This document shows, piece by piece, positions 6,973-15,531 of a stretch of 30,709 nt of DNA. The notes beneath the pieces were generated by a model. It made no database searches and was not told where the DNA came from. It saw only the letters and a list, made by a program, of their open reading frames with translations. The DNA is from BPIH01 sp042408925 (lineage in GTDB: Bacteria; Chloroflexota; Limnocylindria; Limnocylindrales; CSP1-4): NCBI GenBank assembly GCA_042408925.1, contig JBHOQO010000121.1:1-30709 (forward strand). Direction: 5' to 3'. The position numbers were made by a program, and so were the translations under genes. How positions within the stretch are numbered: position 1 is the first letter of the stretch; each line of letters starts with the position of its first letter.

Positions 6973-8712
6973 ATGGCGACGCGCGTCGAACACGAGCTCA
7001 AGTACCGGGTCCACGACCGAGCGGCGGCCGAACGCCTCCTCGCCGCCCCGGACCTCGCCGGGCTGACGGCCGTCGGCCCGCTCCGGACCGTCCAGATGGA
7101 GGACCGCTACGTCGACACGACCGACGGCGCCCTCGCCCGGGCCGGGTACGCCGCCCGGATCCGCCACGAGCCGGGCACGACCCTCGTCTCCGTCAAGGCG
7201 CTGCAGCGCGGCGAGCACCCCCTCGCCGCCCTCCACCGCCGCGAGGAGCTCGAAGGCCCGGCCGACCGCGCCGCCCCGCCCGTCGACTGGCCGCCGTCGG
7301 CCGCCCGCTCGCTGATCCTGGAGCTGGCCGGCGACGCCCCCCTCGTCGAGATCGTGACGATCCGCCAGCTCCGCCGCCGACGCGCCTTCGCGGACGCGAC
7401 CGGCGCGACCGCCGCGACCGGCGCGACCGGCGAGCCGGCCGAGCTCGAGGCAAGCCTCGACGACGTCGACGTCGTCAGCCACGGCGACGTCGTCGCCCGC
7501 TTCACCGACCTCGAGATCGAGCTCCGCACCGGCGACCCCGAGACCCTCACCCGGGTCGCGGCAGCCCTGGATCGAGAGCCGGGCCTGGAACCCGCGACCG
7601 GGTCGAAGTACGAGGCCGCCCTCCTCGCCCTTGGACGCCCGGCCTGGGCCGTCGGGGCCGCCCGGCGCACCACGGTCGAGACGCTCCCCGCGCACCCCGA
7701 GGGAGGCGATGAGCCGAGGCCGCCGGCGGTCCCACCGGAGCCCTCCGCCCCCGACCGCCGCCGCGACCTCCTCGCCACGGTCGGCAAGTCGCCCGGCGTG
7801 ACCGCCGCCGACACCGTCGCCGAAGCCGGCCGCAAGGTCCTCCGCTTCCACTTCGCCCGCCTCCTCGCCGCCGAGGGCGGTACCCGCTCCGGCGCGGATC
7901 CGGAGGACCTCCACAAGATGCGGGTCGCGACGCGCCGCCTCCGCGCCGCCTGGCGGATCTTCGGCGACGCCTACCTCCCCGACCGGACCCGCCGCTTCCC
8001 GCGCGAACTGCGGGCCCTCGGCCGACGCCTCGGGGCCGTCCGCGACCTCGACGTCCTCATCGACGGCCTCGAGACGTACCGGGCGACCCTCCCGCCCGAG
8101 GAGGCGGCGGCCCTCGGTCCTCTCCTGGGCGCCTGGCGCCGGCGTCGAGACGCCGCCCGGGCGGACCTCCTCGCCGAGCTCGATTCGGCGGGCTACCGGC
8201 GCTTCGTCGCCGCCTTCGAGGTATTCGTGACGACCGAAGGCGCCGCCGTCCGACCGGTCCCGACGACCGTCCCGCACCACGTCCGCGACACCGCGCCCTC
8301 GCGGATCTGGCGGGCCCACGAGCGGGTTCGCGCCTACGAGGGCGTCCTTCCCTGGGCGGACACCGCCACGCTCCACGAGCTCCGGATCGCGGCGAAGTGG
8401 CTCCGCTACGCCATCGAGTTCGTCCGCGAGGCCCTCGGCCCCGGGGTCGGACCGCTCGTCGAGGGGATCGTCGGCCTCCAGGACCACCTCGGCCTCCTCC
8501 ACGACGCCGACGTCGCCGCCGAGCTGACCCGGCGCTTCCTCGTCGACGAGGGGGCGCAGCTGGCCACGGCCGAGCGCGACGCCGTCGGCCGCTACCTCGT
8601 CTCCCGCCAGCGCGAGCTGGCCCGCCTCCGGCGGTCGGCCCTGGCACCCTGGCGCCGGGTCGCCGGCCTCGGCTTTCGGCGGACCCTCGCCCGGGAGCTG
8701 GCGAGGCTCTGA
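6973..8712 (+). CDS. CYTH-CHAD domain protein (inorganic polyphosphate associated)
   Basis: The 579-residue protein combines two polyP-related domains. The N-terminal CYTH (triphosphate tunnel) domain begins at once with MATRVEHELKYRV, where Glu6, Glu8 and Lys10 form the ExExK metal/triphosphate motif. Two Ala/Thr repeats near residue 142 are low complexity. The CHAD domain (about residues 275-575) starts near PGVTAADTVAEAGRKVL. It contains two conserved His helices, LHKMRVATRRLRAAWRIF (His about 314) and TLHELRIAAKWLRYAIEF. CHAD domains bind polyP granules, and CYTH domains often act as tripolyphosphatases. I chose ATG 6973 because the domain starts there; GTG 6937, two bases after the ppk stop, is possible. 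It lies in one transcription unit with ppk. Confidence 0.93.
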   Translation: MATRVEHELKYRVHDRAAAERLLAAPDLAGLTAVGPLRTVQMEDRYVDTTDGALARAGYAARIRHEPGTTLVSVKALQRGEHPLAALHRREELEGPADRAAPPVDWPPSAARSLILELAGDAPLVEIVTIRQLRRRRAFADATGATAATGATGEPAELEASLDDVDVVSHGDVVARFTDLEIELRTGDPETLTRVAAALDREPGLEPATGSKYEAALLALGRPAWAVGAARRTTVETLPAHPEGGDEPRPPAVPPEPSAPDRRRDLLATVGKSPGVTAADTVAEAGRKVLRFHFARLLAAEGGTRSGADPEDLHKMRVATRRLRAAWRIFGDAYLPDRTRRFPRELRALGRRLGAVRDLDVLIDGLETYRATLPPEEAAALGPLLGAWRRRRDAARADLLAELDSAGYRRFVAAFEVFVTTEGAAVRPVPTTVPHHVRDTAPSRIWRAHERVRAYEGVLPWADTATLHELRIAAKWLRYAIEFVREALGPGVGPLVEGIVGLQDHLGLLHDADVAAELTRRFLVDEGAQLATAERDAVGRYLVSRQRELARLRRSALAPWRRVAGLGFRRTLARELARL

Positions 8713-8764
8713 GCACCGGGCGGGTCGAGGTGACGCCCGCCGAGGGCCTCCCGCCCGCGGACCC

Positions 8765-9736
8765 TCACTCCGCCCCGCCGACGAGGGCCGGCAAGCGGTC
8801 CCGCCAGGCCCGACCCGTCCGAGCCAGCGCCAGGACCAGCCCCTCGCGAAGGCTCGCCCCCGAGATCTCCGCCGCCGAAATCCCGTAGTGCTCGAAGAAG
8901 GCGAGGAGGATGGCTGCCCCGGCGAGGAGGACCCTGGCCCGCGCCGGTCGAAGGGCGTAGCGCTCGGCGACGGCCTCGGCCGGGCTCCCGAGCAGGACCC
9001 GGATCGCCGCGTCGACGAGGCCCGGCGTCAGGGTCCGCCCGGCGTCGTCAGCCGTGATCCCGTCCGGAACGATCCGCCCGAGGTTCGTTGCCGTGCCGCC
9101 GACGAAGACGAGCCGCTCCGGCCGACCCCGCGGCGCGGCGGCAACGAGGGCCCGGGCCCGCTCCCGGAGGAGCGACCACTCGCGGCGGCTCGGCGGGTCG
9201 TGCCGGACGATCGCCGCCGTCAGCCGCGCCGAGCCGAGGGGGAGCCCGACGCAGACCGGCCGAGCGCCCGGCCGGGCCTCGACGACCTCGCTGCTCCCGC
9301 CCCCGACGTCGACGACGACGAGCTCCTGTTCGGGCCGCCGGCCGCCCGTGACCCCGAGGAGCGTGAGGAGCCCCTCCTCCTCGTGGGAGCAGACCGCGAG
9401 CGGGACCCCGCTGGCGCGCTCGATCTCGACGACGACCCGTGCCGCGTCCGCCGACCGCCGGAGCGGCTCGGTCCCGACGAGGGCGATCTCCTCGGCTCCG
9501 AGCGAACGCGCCGCGGCCACCTGACCGAGGAGCGTCTCGACGAGGGCGGCCCGCAGCTCCCGGCCCAGCCAGCCCCGCTCGGCGGCCTCGCCGAGCCCGA
9601 GGAACACCGATTCGTCGAGGACGACGCGGAGCCCGGCCTCGCCGACCCGGGCGACGAGGAGGTGGACCGAGTTCGAACCGGCATCCGCCGCGGCGACGAC
9701 CGGCTCGACTCCGGGCTCCCCCCTTCGCCCCGTCAT
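8765..9736 (-). CDS. ppx: Exopolyphosphatase / guanosine pentaphosphate phosphatase family protein
   Basis: The 323-residue protein has the Ppx/GppA fold of the ASKHA superfamily. Phosphate-1 motif AADAGSNSVHLLVA is near residues 16-29, phosphate-2 VVVDVGGGSSEVVEA near 140, and an adenosine-type motif FVGGTATNLGRIV follows. The short length means only the catalytic two-lobe domain is present, without the HD-like C-terminal part of E. coli Ppx. It would remove terminal phosphates from polyP or convert pppGpp to ppGpp; the polyP neighbourhood favours the former. It converges with the CYTH-CHAD gene. Its start lies about 40 bases from a candidate PHO box shared with pstS. ATG 9736 is chosen as the only start before the first motif with reasonable spacing. 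Confidence 0.92.
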   Translation of the reverse strand: MTGRRGEPGVEPVVAAADAGSNSVHLLVARVGEAGLRVVLDESVFLGLGEAAERGWLGRELRAALVETLLGQVAAARSLGAEEIALVGTEPLRRSADAARVVVEIERASGVPLAVCSHEEEGLLTLLGVTGGRRPEQELVVVDVGGGSSEVVEARPGARPVCVGLPLGSARLTAAIVRHDPPSRREWSLLRERARALVAAAPRGRPERLVFVGGTATNLGRIVPDGITADDAGRTLTPGLVDAAIRVLLGSPAEAVAERYALRPARARVLLAGAAILLAFFEHYGISAAEISGASLREGLVLALARTGRAWRDRLPALVGGAE

Positions 9737-9776
9737 CGCCGGCGCCTCATCGCCCGCCTCGAACTCCGCCGCAGGC

Positions 9777-9831
9777 GTTTACCGACCGGAACCATTCCGT
9801 TAACCGTCCGCCAACACGCCATTCACGGTCG
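9777..9831 (+). promoter_or_regulatory. Candidate PHO box: five 11-bp units between ppx and pstS
   Basis: The segment splits into successive 11-mers: GTTTACCGACC, GGAACCATTCC, GTTAACCGTCC, GCCAACACGCC and ATTCACGGTCG. Units 1, 3 and 5 share the GTTNACC-like core at a 22-bp spacing and the others are weaker. Known PhoP/PhoB sites are direct repeats with 11-bp periodicity and GTTCACC-like cores in high-GC bacteria. It lies 121 bases before the pstS start and 41 bases from the ppx start, so both could be phosphate-regulated. No sure -10 box is visible. Confidence 0.55.
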
Positions 9832-9951
9832 GGTCCGAGATTCTGGGTGGCCAACGACGCGATCGCGTGGCCGAGACCCCTGGCCGGCCCCCGCGGCCCA
9901 CCGAGGCAGCAGGCCGGACCCGTAGCCGGACCCCGTAGGAGGATCCATCGC

Positions 9952-11163
9952 GTGACCGCAACGATGTCGCACGCTCACGAGACTGCCACGAACGGCACGC
10001 CGCCGCCTCGCCGACCGCGACCGCGCCATCGGCGGGTGCGCCCCGGGCTCGGGGCCCTGGCCCTCGCCGCCGTCCTCGCAGCCGGCGCCTGCACGAGCGT
10101 CGGCGGCTCCGGCTCCTCGACCCAGCCGAGCGGATCGCCGGCAACGCCCGCCTCGGGCGAGAGCGCGGCCCCGTCCTTCCAGGCCGGCGCCATCCAGATC
10201 AACGGCGCCGGCGCCACCTTCCCCTACCCGCTCTACAGCCGCTGGTTCTACGAGTACGCCTTCGTCGACCCGAGCGTGAAGTTCAACTACCAGTCGATCG
10301 GCTCGGGTGGGGGCATCAAGCAGATCACCGAGCGGACCGTCGACTTCGGCGCCTCGGACGCCATCCTCACCGAGGAGCAGCGGGCCGCCGCCCCGGGCCT
10401 CCAGATGTTCCCGACGGTGGCCGGCGCCGACGTCGTCGTCTACAACGTCGCCGCCCTCAAGGACGCCCCGGCCCTGACCCTCGACGGAACGACGGTGGCG
10501 AACATCTTCCTCGGCCGGATCACGAAGTGGAACGACCCGGCCATCGCCGCCCTCAACCCCGGCGTCCCGCTCCCCGACCAGGACATCATCGTCGTCCATC
10601 GCTCCGACGGATCGGGCACGACCTTCATCTTCACCGACTACCTCTCGAACGTCAGCCCCGACTGGAAGGCCCAGGTCGGCAACGCGACCTCGGTCCAGTG
10701 GCCGGTCGGGCTCGGCGGCAAGGGCAACGAGGGCGTCGCCGGGACCCTCAGCCAGAACGACGGCGCCATCGGCTACGTCGAGCTCGCCTACGCGATCCAG
10801 AACAAGCTCGCCATCGCCAAGCTCAAGAATGCCGCCGGGAACGTCGTCGAGCCGTCCATCGAGACGACCCAGGCCGCCATGGCCGACTTCGGGGGCCAGA
10901 TGCCCGAGACCCTCGCCCGCTCGATCGTCAACGCCCCCGGCGCCAACTCCTGGCCGATCGCCGGCTACACGTACCTCCTCATCTACATGGATCAGTCGGA
11001 CTGCACGAAGGGCAAGAAGCTCGTCGAGTTCCTCAACTGGGCCCTGACCGACGGCTCGACGTTCGCCACCGACCTCGAGTACGTCCCGCTCCCCGAGAAC
11101 GTCCGGAGCCAGGTCCTCGACAAGGCCGGCCAGATCACCTGCAACGGTCAGCCGCTCCGCTGA
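9952..11163 (+). CDS. pstS: Phosphate ABC transporter substrate-binding lipoprotein
   Basis: The 403-residue periplasmic-type phosphate-binding lipoprotein has an Arg-rich N-terminus, a hydrophobic core LGALALAAVLAAGAC and a lipidated Cys, followed by a Ser/Gly/Thr-rich linker. The mature domain starts INGAGATFPYPLYSRWF. Phosphate-binding loops include SIGSGGGIKQI, VDFGASDAIL and HRSDGSGTTFIFTDYL, and DCTKGKKLVEFLNWALTDG is near the C-terminus. All are classic PstS motifs. The start is GTG 9952, which has AGGAGG at 9937-9942, nine bases upstream. An in-frame ATG at 9964 also exists. It is the first gene of the pst operon, downstream of the candidate PHO box, and is separated from pstC by a strong hairpin. 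Confidence 0.96.
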   Translation: MTATMSHAHETATNGTPPPRRPRPRHRRVRPGLGALALAAVLAAGACTSVGGSGSSTQPSGSPATPASGESAAPSFQAGAIQINGAGATFPYPLYSRWFYEYAFVDPSVKFNYQSIGSGGGIKQITERTVDFGASDAILTEEQRAAAPGLQMFPTVAGADVVVYNVAALKDAPALTLDGTTVANIFLGRITKWNDPAIAALNPGVPLPDQDIIVVHRSDGSGTTFIFTDYLSNVSPDWKAQVGNATSVQWPVGLGGKGNEGVAGTLSQNDGAIGYVELAYAIQNKLAIAKLKNAAGNVVEPSIETTQAAMADFGGQMPETLARSIVNAPGANSWPIAGYTYLLIYMDQSDCTKGKKLVEFLNWALTDGSTFATDLEYVPLPENVRSQVLDKAGQITCNGQPLR

Positions 11164-11265
11164 ACCCACCTGAGCACCATCCGGGCCAGCGCGAACCCGA
11201 TCGACGCCCTGGAGCCCTTCGGCCGCGTGGTTCGTCGCCCGTCCTCCTCCGCTCTCCTCCTCCCA

Positions 11266-11296
11266 GGCACCGGCGCCAGGCTCCGGCGCCGGTGCC
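11266..11296 (+). terminator. Perfect 12-bp stem hairpin between pstS and pstC (attenuator or mRNA stabiliser)
   Basis: Arms GGCACCGGCGCC (11266-11277) and GGCGCCGGTGCC (11285-11296) flank a seven-base loop. There is no U-run after the stem, so it is not a classic intrinsic terminator. Hairpins here often leave extra pstS transcript relative to the membrane genes. That role is inference. Confidence 0.6.
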
Positions 11297-11314
11297 CCAC
11301 CATCGCCCCCACCG

Positions 11315-11320
11315 TATCAT
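11315..11320 (+). promoter_or_regulatory. Possible -10 box (TATCAT) before pstC
   Basis: TATCAT lies just after the pstS-pstC hairpin, 13 bases before the GTG start of pstC, which lacks a Shine-Dalgarno site. A secondary promoter for pstCAB is possible, but no -35 is seen. Confidence 0.25.
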
Positions 11321-11333
11321 CGAGACGACTGCC

Positions 11334-12335
11334 GTGACGACCGGGTCGAGCATCCCCCTCCAGCACCGCGCCCCGAAGGCCCCCCTGGCGGCCGGCGGGC
11401 GCCTCGCCGCGCTCTGGCAACACGGCGACCGGCTCTACCGCCTCGTCCTCGTCCTCTCGGGCGCCGCCCTCGTCGCCCTCGTCGTTGCCATCGCCTGGCA
11501 GCTGTGGCTGAATTCGGCGCTCTCTCGCGACGCCTTCGGCCTCGCCTTCATCTGGACGAGCGTCTGGGACCCCGCCATCGAGAAGGCCTTTGGCGCCCTG
11601 CCGTTCATCCAGGGGACCCTCGTCACCTCGTTCTTGGCCCTCCTCCTGGCCGTCCCCGTCGGCCTCGGCACGGCGATCTTTTTGAGCGAGCTCGCCCCGC
11701 GCTGGCTCGCCGTCCCGGCGGGCTTCCTCGTCGAGCTCCTCGCCGCGGTCCCGAGCGTCGTCTTCGGGCTCTGGGGCCTCTTCGTCCTCATCCCGACCGT
11801 CGTCCGGCCCATCGGCGGGCTCCTGAACGCCGGCCTCGGCTTCATCCCCCTCTTCGAGGGCCCCGTCTTCGGGCCCAGTCGCCTTGCCGCCGGGATCCTC
11901 CTGGCAACGATGATTCTCCCGACGATCACCGCGATCAGCCGCGACGTCCTGCGGGCGATCCCGACGAGCCAGCGCGAGGCGGCCCTCGCCCTCGGAGCGA
12001 CCCGCTGGGAGGTCGTCTCCCAGGTCCTCATCCCATACGGTCGGTCCGGCATCCTCGGCGGCACGATCCTCGGCCTCGGGCGCGCCCTCGGCGAGACGAT
12101 GGCCGTCACGATGGTGATCGGCAACAACCTCGACCTGAGCGCCTCGCTCCTCCACCCCGGCTACACGATGGCCTCGATCATCGCCAACGAGTTCACCGAG
12201 GCGACCTTCGACCTCTATCTGAGCGCCCTCATCGAGATCGGGCTCGTCCTCTTCGGGATCACCCTCGTCATCAACGCCGGCGCCCAGCTCCTGATCTGGC
12301 GGGTCGGCCGGCGCCACGGGGGAGGGCTCCGATGA
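11334..12335 (+). CDS. pstC: Phosphate ABC transporter permease PstC
   Basis: The 333-residue inner-membrane subunit is one half of the phosphate channel. A first helix at about residues 38-60 (LVLVLSGAALVALVVAIAW) is followed by five more. The permease coupling loop appears as EAALALGATRWEVVSQVLIP, with LGRALGETMAVTMVIGN after it, both standard in PstC. The long periplasmic loop between helices 1 and 2 is also typical. The start is GTG 11334; no other start codon lies between the upstream hairpin and the first helix, and no Shine-Dalgarno site is visible. The stop overlaps the pstA start (ATGA at 12332-12335), so translation is coupled. Confidence 0.95.
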   Translation: MTTGSSIPLQHRAPKAPLAAGGRLAALWQHGDRLYRLVLVLSGAALVALVVAIAWQLWLNSALSRDAFGLAFIWTSVWDPAIEKAFGALPFIQGTLVTSFLALLLAVPVGLGTAIFLSELAPRWLAVPAGFLVELLAAVPSVVFGLWGLFVLIPTVVRPIGGLLNAGLGFIPLFEGPVFGPSRLAAGILLATMILPTITAISRDVLRAIPTSQREAALALGATRWEVVSQVLIPYGRSGILGGTILGLGRALGETMAVTMVIGNNLDLSASLLHPGYTMASIIANEFTEATFDLYLSALIEIGLVLFGITLVINAGAQLLIWRVGRRHGGGLR

Positions 12336-13222
12336 CCGGCGCGCGGCCGACCATCGCCGCCTCGCCCGGCCTCCTACGCCGCCGACGCCTGACGAGCCGG
12401 GTCATGCTCGGCCTCACGGGTCTCGCCGCTGCCCTCGCGGTCATTCCCCTCGTCTGGATCGTCGCCTACGTCGTCGCCCAAGGGGCGAGCCAGATCAGCC
12501 CGGAGTTCCTTCTCTCGCTCCCGACCCCGGTCGGCGTCCCGGGCGGCGGGATCGGCAACGCCATCGTCGGGTCGGCCCTCGTCGTCGGGATCGCCACCCT
12601 GATCGCCACCCCCCTCGGCCTCCTGGCGGGCCTCTACGCCGCAGTGGCGACCCGCGGCCGAGTCGGCCTCATCATCCGCTTCGCCACCGACACCCTTGCC
12701 GGCGTCCCCTCCATCGTCGTCGGGATCGTCGCCTACACCCTCGTCGTCCGGCCCCAGGGACACTTCTCGGCGTTCTCGGGCTCGATCGCCCTGGCGATCA
12801 TCATGCTCCCGACCATCGTCCGCTCCACCGAGGAGATGGTCCGGCTCGTCCCCCGCCCCCTTCGGGAAGCGTCCCTCGCCCTCGGGGCGTCCGAGTGGCG
12901 AACGAGCGCCCGCATCCTCCTCCCGGCGGCCTTCTCCGGCATCCTGACCGGGCTCATGCTTGCCGTCGCCCGGGCGGCCGGCGAAGCAGCGCCGATGCTC
13001 TTCACCGCCTTCGGGAACCCGTTCTTCAGCGCCAGCCTCGACGAGCCGATCGCCACCCTGCCCCACACGATCTACGTCTACGCGATTTCGCCGTACGAGG
13101 ACTGGCAGGCCAAGGCGTGGGCCACGGCCCTCGTCCTCGTCGCCCTCGTCCTCGCCCTGAACGTCGTCGCGCGGAGCTTCGCCGGCTGGCGGAGCCGGCG
13201 CCTGGCGACGGGTGCCCGGTGA
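12332..13222 (+). CDS. pstA: Phosphate ABC transporter permease PstA
   Basis: The 296-residue partner of PstC has a short basic N-terminus, then a helix LGLTGLAAALAVIPLVWIVA and five further helices. The ABC-contact loop is EASLALGASEWRTSARILLP, and the PstA-type AVARAAGEAAPMLFTAFGNP follows. The start is the ATG of the ATGA overlap with pstC. The stop at 13222 lies 13 bases before the pstB start. The expected complex is PstC-PstA-PstB2 with PstS outside. Confidence 0.95.
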   Translation: MTGARPTIAASPGLLRRRRLTSRVMLGLTGLAAALAVIPLVWIVAYVVAQGASQISPEFLLSLPTPVGVPGGGIGNAIVGSALVVGIATLIATPLGLLAGLYAAVATRGRVGLIIRFATDTLAGVPSIVVGIVAYTLVVRPQGHFSAFSGSIALAIIMLPTIVRSTEEMVRLVPRPLREASLALGASEWRTSARILLPAAFSGILTGLMLAVARAAGEAAPMLFTAFGNPFFSASLDEPIATLPHTIYVYAISPYEDWQAKAWATALVLVALVLALNVVARSFAGWRSRRLATGAR

Positions 13223-13235
13223 GGACCGACGACCC

Positions 13236-14162
13236 ATGACCCACGACCGCGAGCCCGAGATGCCGCTGCACGAGACCGCGACCGCGGCGGGCCCGACGAC
13301 GACCGCCCGCCCCCTCTCGGTCCGACCCGAGGTCGGCCCGCGACCGACCCTTGCCCCGGGACGAGACGATCACCGCGAGGCGCCGTCGTCACCGCCGCCG
13401 TCGAGGCTCCAGATCCGGAACCTCTCGGTCTGGTACGGCGCCTTCCGGGCGCTCCGCGACATCGACCTCGACATCGCCGACCGGGCGATCACCGCGATCA
13501 TCGGCCCCTCGGGCTGCGGGAAGTCGACGCTCCTGCGCTCGATCAACCGGATGACCGACCTCGTCCCGAACGCCCGGGCCGAGGGCCGGATCCTCCTCGA
13601 CGGCGAGAACCTCCTCGATCCGGGGGTCGACGTCGTCGCCGTCCGGCGACGGATTGGGATGGTCTTCCAGCAGCCGAACCCGTTCCCGAAGTCGGTCTAC
13701 GACAACGTTGCCTACGGCCCCCGCCTCTACGGGGTCCGGGGCCGCGCCCTCGACGAGGTGGTCGAGCGGAGCCTCCGGGCCGCCGCCCTCTGGGACGAGG
13801 TGAAGGACAAGCTCCGCCAGTCCGCCTACGCCCTCTCGGGCGGCCAGCAGCAGCGCCTTTGCATCGCCCGGGCTCTCGCCGTCGAACCCGAGATCGTCCT
13901 CATGGACGAGCCGACCTCGGCCCTCGACCCGCGCGCGACGCTTGGGATCGAACAGCTCATGGCCGACCTCAAGGCGCGGTACACGATCATCATCGTCACC
14001 CACAACATCCAGCAGGCGGCCCGGATCAGCGACTACACGGCCTTCCTGTCGATGGGCGAGGATCGAGCCGGGTACCTCGTCGAGTACGATGTCACGGCGA
14101 CGCTGTTCACGAACCCGAGGAACCGGCTCACCGAGGACTACATCTCCGGGCGGTTCGGTTGA
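13236..14162 (+). CDS. pstB: Phosphate ABC transporter ATPase PstB, with N-terminal extension
   Basis: The ATPase of 308 residues powers phosphate import. Walker A GPSGCGKST is at residues 90-98, the Q-loop is VFQQPNPFPKSVYDNV, the signature LSGGQQQR is at 200-207, and Walker B VLMDEPTSALD is at 221-231. The H-loop is IVTHNIQQAARISD. These are diagnostic for PstB. The domain normally begins within a few residues of the start. Here about 57 polar, Pro/Thr/Arg-rich residues precede IRNLSVWYGAF, with no in-frame ATG or GTG closer to the domain that has a clear ribosome site. The extension may be a real species-specific tail or a start in need of checking. GTG 13212 is a longer alternative. Confidence 0.95.
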   Translation: MTHDREPEMPLHETATAAGPTTTARPLSVRPEVGPRPTLAPGRDDHREAPSSPPPSRLQIRNLSVWYGAFRALRDIDLDIADRAITAIIGPSGCGKSTLLRSINRMTDLVPNARAEGRILLDGENLLDPGVDVVAVRRRIGMVFQQPNPFPKSVYDNVAYGPRLYGVRGRALDEVVERSLRAAALWDEVKDKLRQSAYALSGGQQQRLCIARALAVEPEIVLMDEPTSALDPRATLGIEQLMADLKARYTIIIVTHNIQQAARISDYTAFLSMGEDRAGYLVEYDVTATLFTNPRNRLTEDYISGRFG

Positions 14163-14178
14163 GGAAGGGATCCGAGGC

Positions 14179-14973
14179 ATGACCGACGACGCGACGACGC
14201 CGCTCGAAGGGTACGACCCGCCGCCTTCGAGTCAACCGGATCCGACCCGCCTCGACGAGTGGACCGCCCGCCTCCTCGCCGAGGTGGAACCCGAACGACC
14301 CGCTCCGCCCGAGCCCGGGACGCGCGAGGCCCTCGACCGGGAGGAGCAGCAGATCAAGGACGAGGTCCTCCGGATGGGGGCCCTCGTCGAGGAAGCGATC
14401 CGCCGGGCCGGGCGGGCCCTCGAAGCCCACGACGCCGAGGCCGCCCTCGCCGTCATCCGCGACGACGCCGCCGTCAACGAGGCCCAGCGGGCGATCACGA
14501 AGCTCATCGTCGTGACGATCGCCACCCAGCAGCCGGTCGCTCGCGACCTCCGCTACCTCTTGACCCTCGACCACGTCGCCTACGAGCTCGAGCGGATGGG
14601 CGACCACGCCGCCTCGGTGGCGAAGCAGGTGATCAAGCTCGCCCCGGAGCCGCCGCTGAAGCGCTACGTCCACCTCCCCGAGATGGCCGAGCGGGCGGCG
14701 AACCTCGTCCACGGGATCCTCCGGGCCCTCGTCGACCAGGACGCCGCCCGGGCGCGGGAGGTGGCGACCGAGGACGACGCCATCGACCACCTCTACCACG
14801 CCACCTTCGACGAGGTCGTCGAGCTCATGCGCCGCGACCCGGCGAACGTCGAGCGGGGTGCCCGGATCATCATCGCCTCTCATTACCTGGAGCGGATCGG
14901 GGACCGGGCGACGAATATCGCCGAGGACGTCGTCTACCTCGTGACCGGCCAGGTCGAGGACCTGAACCCGTGA
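14179..14973 (+). CDS. phoU: Phosphate signalling regulator PhoU
   Basis: The protein of 264 residues has two PhoU three-helix repeats. Family motifs include EVLRMGALVEEAI, VTIATQQPVARDLRYLL and ELERMGDHAASVAK in repeat 1, and ASHYLERIGDRATNIAEDVV in repeat 2. The E/DxxD residues that bind metal clusters are kept. PhoU links the Pst complex to the sensor kinase that controls the PHO regulon and limits phosphate uptake. An extra polar N-terminus of about 45 residues precedes the domain. The start ATG 14179 has GAGG ten bases upstream. The stop overlaps the arsC GTG (GTGA at 14970-14973). No phoR/phoP-type sensor pair is in the window. Confidence 0.94.
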   Translation: MTDDATTPLEGYDPPPSSQPDPTRLDEWTARLLAEVEPERPAPPEPGTREALDREEQQIKDEVLRMGALVEEAIRRAGRALEAHDAEAALAVIRDDAAVNEAQRAITKLIVVTIATQQPVARDLRYLLTLDHVAYELERMGDHAASVAKQVIKLAPEPPLKRYVHLPEMAERAANLVHGILRALVDQDAARAREVATEDDAIDHLYHATFDEVVELMRRDPANVERGARIIIASHYLERIGDRATNIAEDVVYLVTGQVEDLNP

Positions 14974-15500
14974 CCGCGCCTGATCGTCTCGTCGCTCGAC
15001 CCGCCGAGGGCGTCGCCTCCGAGTCCGCTCCCGGCGCGCCGCGGCACCGCCCGATCCGCGTCCTCTTCGTCTGCACCGGCAACTCGGCCCGGAGCATCCT
15101 CGCCGAGGCGCTGCTTCGGGCGAGGGGCGGCCCCGACTTCGAAGTCCACTCGGCCGGCACCGAGCCGAAGGGCCTCCATCCCCTCACCCTGCGGGCCCTC
15201 GAAGAGGCCGGCATCCCGACCGAGGGGCTCCGGAGCAAGTCGGTGGCCGAGTACCTCGGGCAGCGCTTCGACTACGTCATCACCGTCTGCGACCGCGCCC
15301 GCCAGGTCTGCCCCGTCTTCCCCGGCGAGCACGCATCGCTCCACTGGGGCTACGAGGACCCGGCCGCGGTCGAGGGGCCCGAAGCGGTCCGCCTCGCCGC
15401 CTTCCGCCAGACGCTCACGGCGATGGCCGAACGGATCGACCGGTTCGTCACCCTCGCCCGTCGAGCGCGGAGCGAAGGGCAGCTCGCCCACGTCGAGTGA
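14970..15500 (+). CDS. arsC: Thioredoxin-coupled arsenate reductase (low-Mr phosphatase fold)
   Basis: The 176-residue protein has the P-loop CX5R as CTGNSAR (Cys35 to Arg41). Two further cysteines, Cys107 and Cys114, lie in VCDRARQVCPVFPG. Three cysteines with the last two seven residues apart are the redox relay of S. aureus-type ArsC, which reduces arsenate to arsenite using thioredoxin. Protein tyrosine phosphatase activity is the alternative, but the relay cysteines argue against it. The GTG start overlaps the phoU stop, so the gene belongs to the pst operon. The pairing makes sense, since Pst admits arsenate as a phosphate mimic. No arsenite exporter is nearby. About 28 residues before the domain are non-conserved. 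Confidence 0.9.
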   Translation: MTAPDRLVARPAEGVASESAPGAPRHRPIRVLFVCTGNSARSILAEALLRARGGPDFEVHSAGTEPKGLHPLTLRALEEAGIPTEGLRSKSVAEYLGQRFDYVITVCDRARQVCPVFPGEHASLHWGYEDPAAVEGPEAVRLAAFRQTLTAMAERIDRFVTLARRARSEGQLAHVE

Positions 15501-15514
15501 CCGACGCCGGATGA

Positions 15515-15531
15515 GGCCCCCGAACGGGGCC
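15515..15531 (+). terminator. Hairpin after arsC, possible end of the pst operon
   Basis: GGCCCC (15515-15520) and GGGGCC (15526-15531) form a six-base stem with loop CGAAC, 15 bases after the arsC stop. There is no U-tract. It abuts the sixA promoter dyad. Confidence 0.4.

Noticed and set aside
4536..7001. Long minus-strand ORF opposite ppk
   Set aside because: Asp/Glu/Gly/Val-rich antisense shadow typical of GC-rich genes, with no motifs.
4025..7066. Very long plus-strand ORF reading through array A and ppk
   Set aside because: It is an out-of-frame shadow of ppk rich in Arg and Pro; the ppk frame has all catalytic motifs.
9439..9951. N-terminal extension of pstS over the PHO box
   Set aside because: The frame stays open only by chance; the signal peptide, lipobox and AGGAGG before GTG 9952 fix the start.
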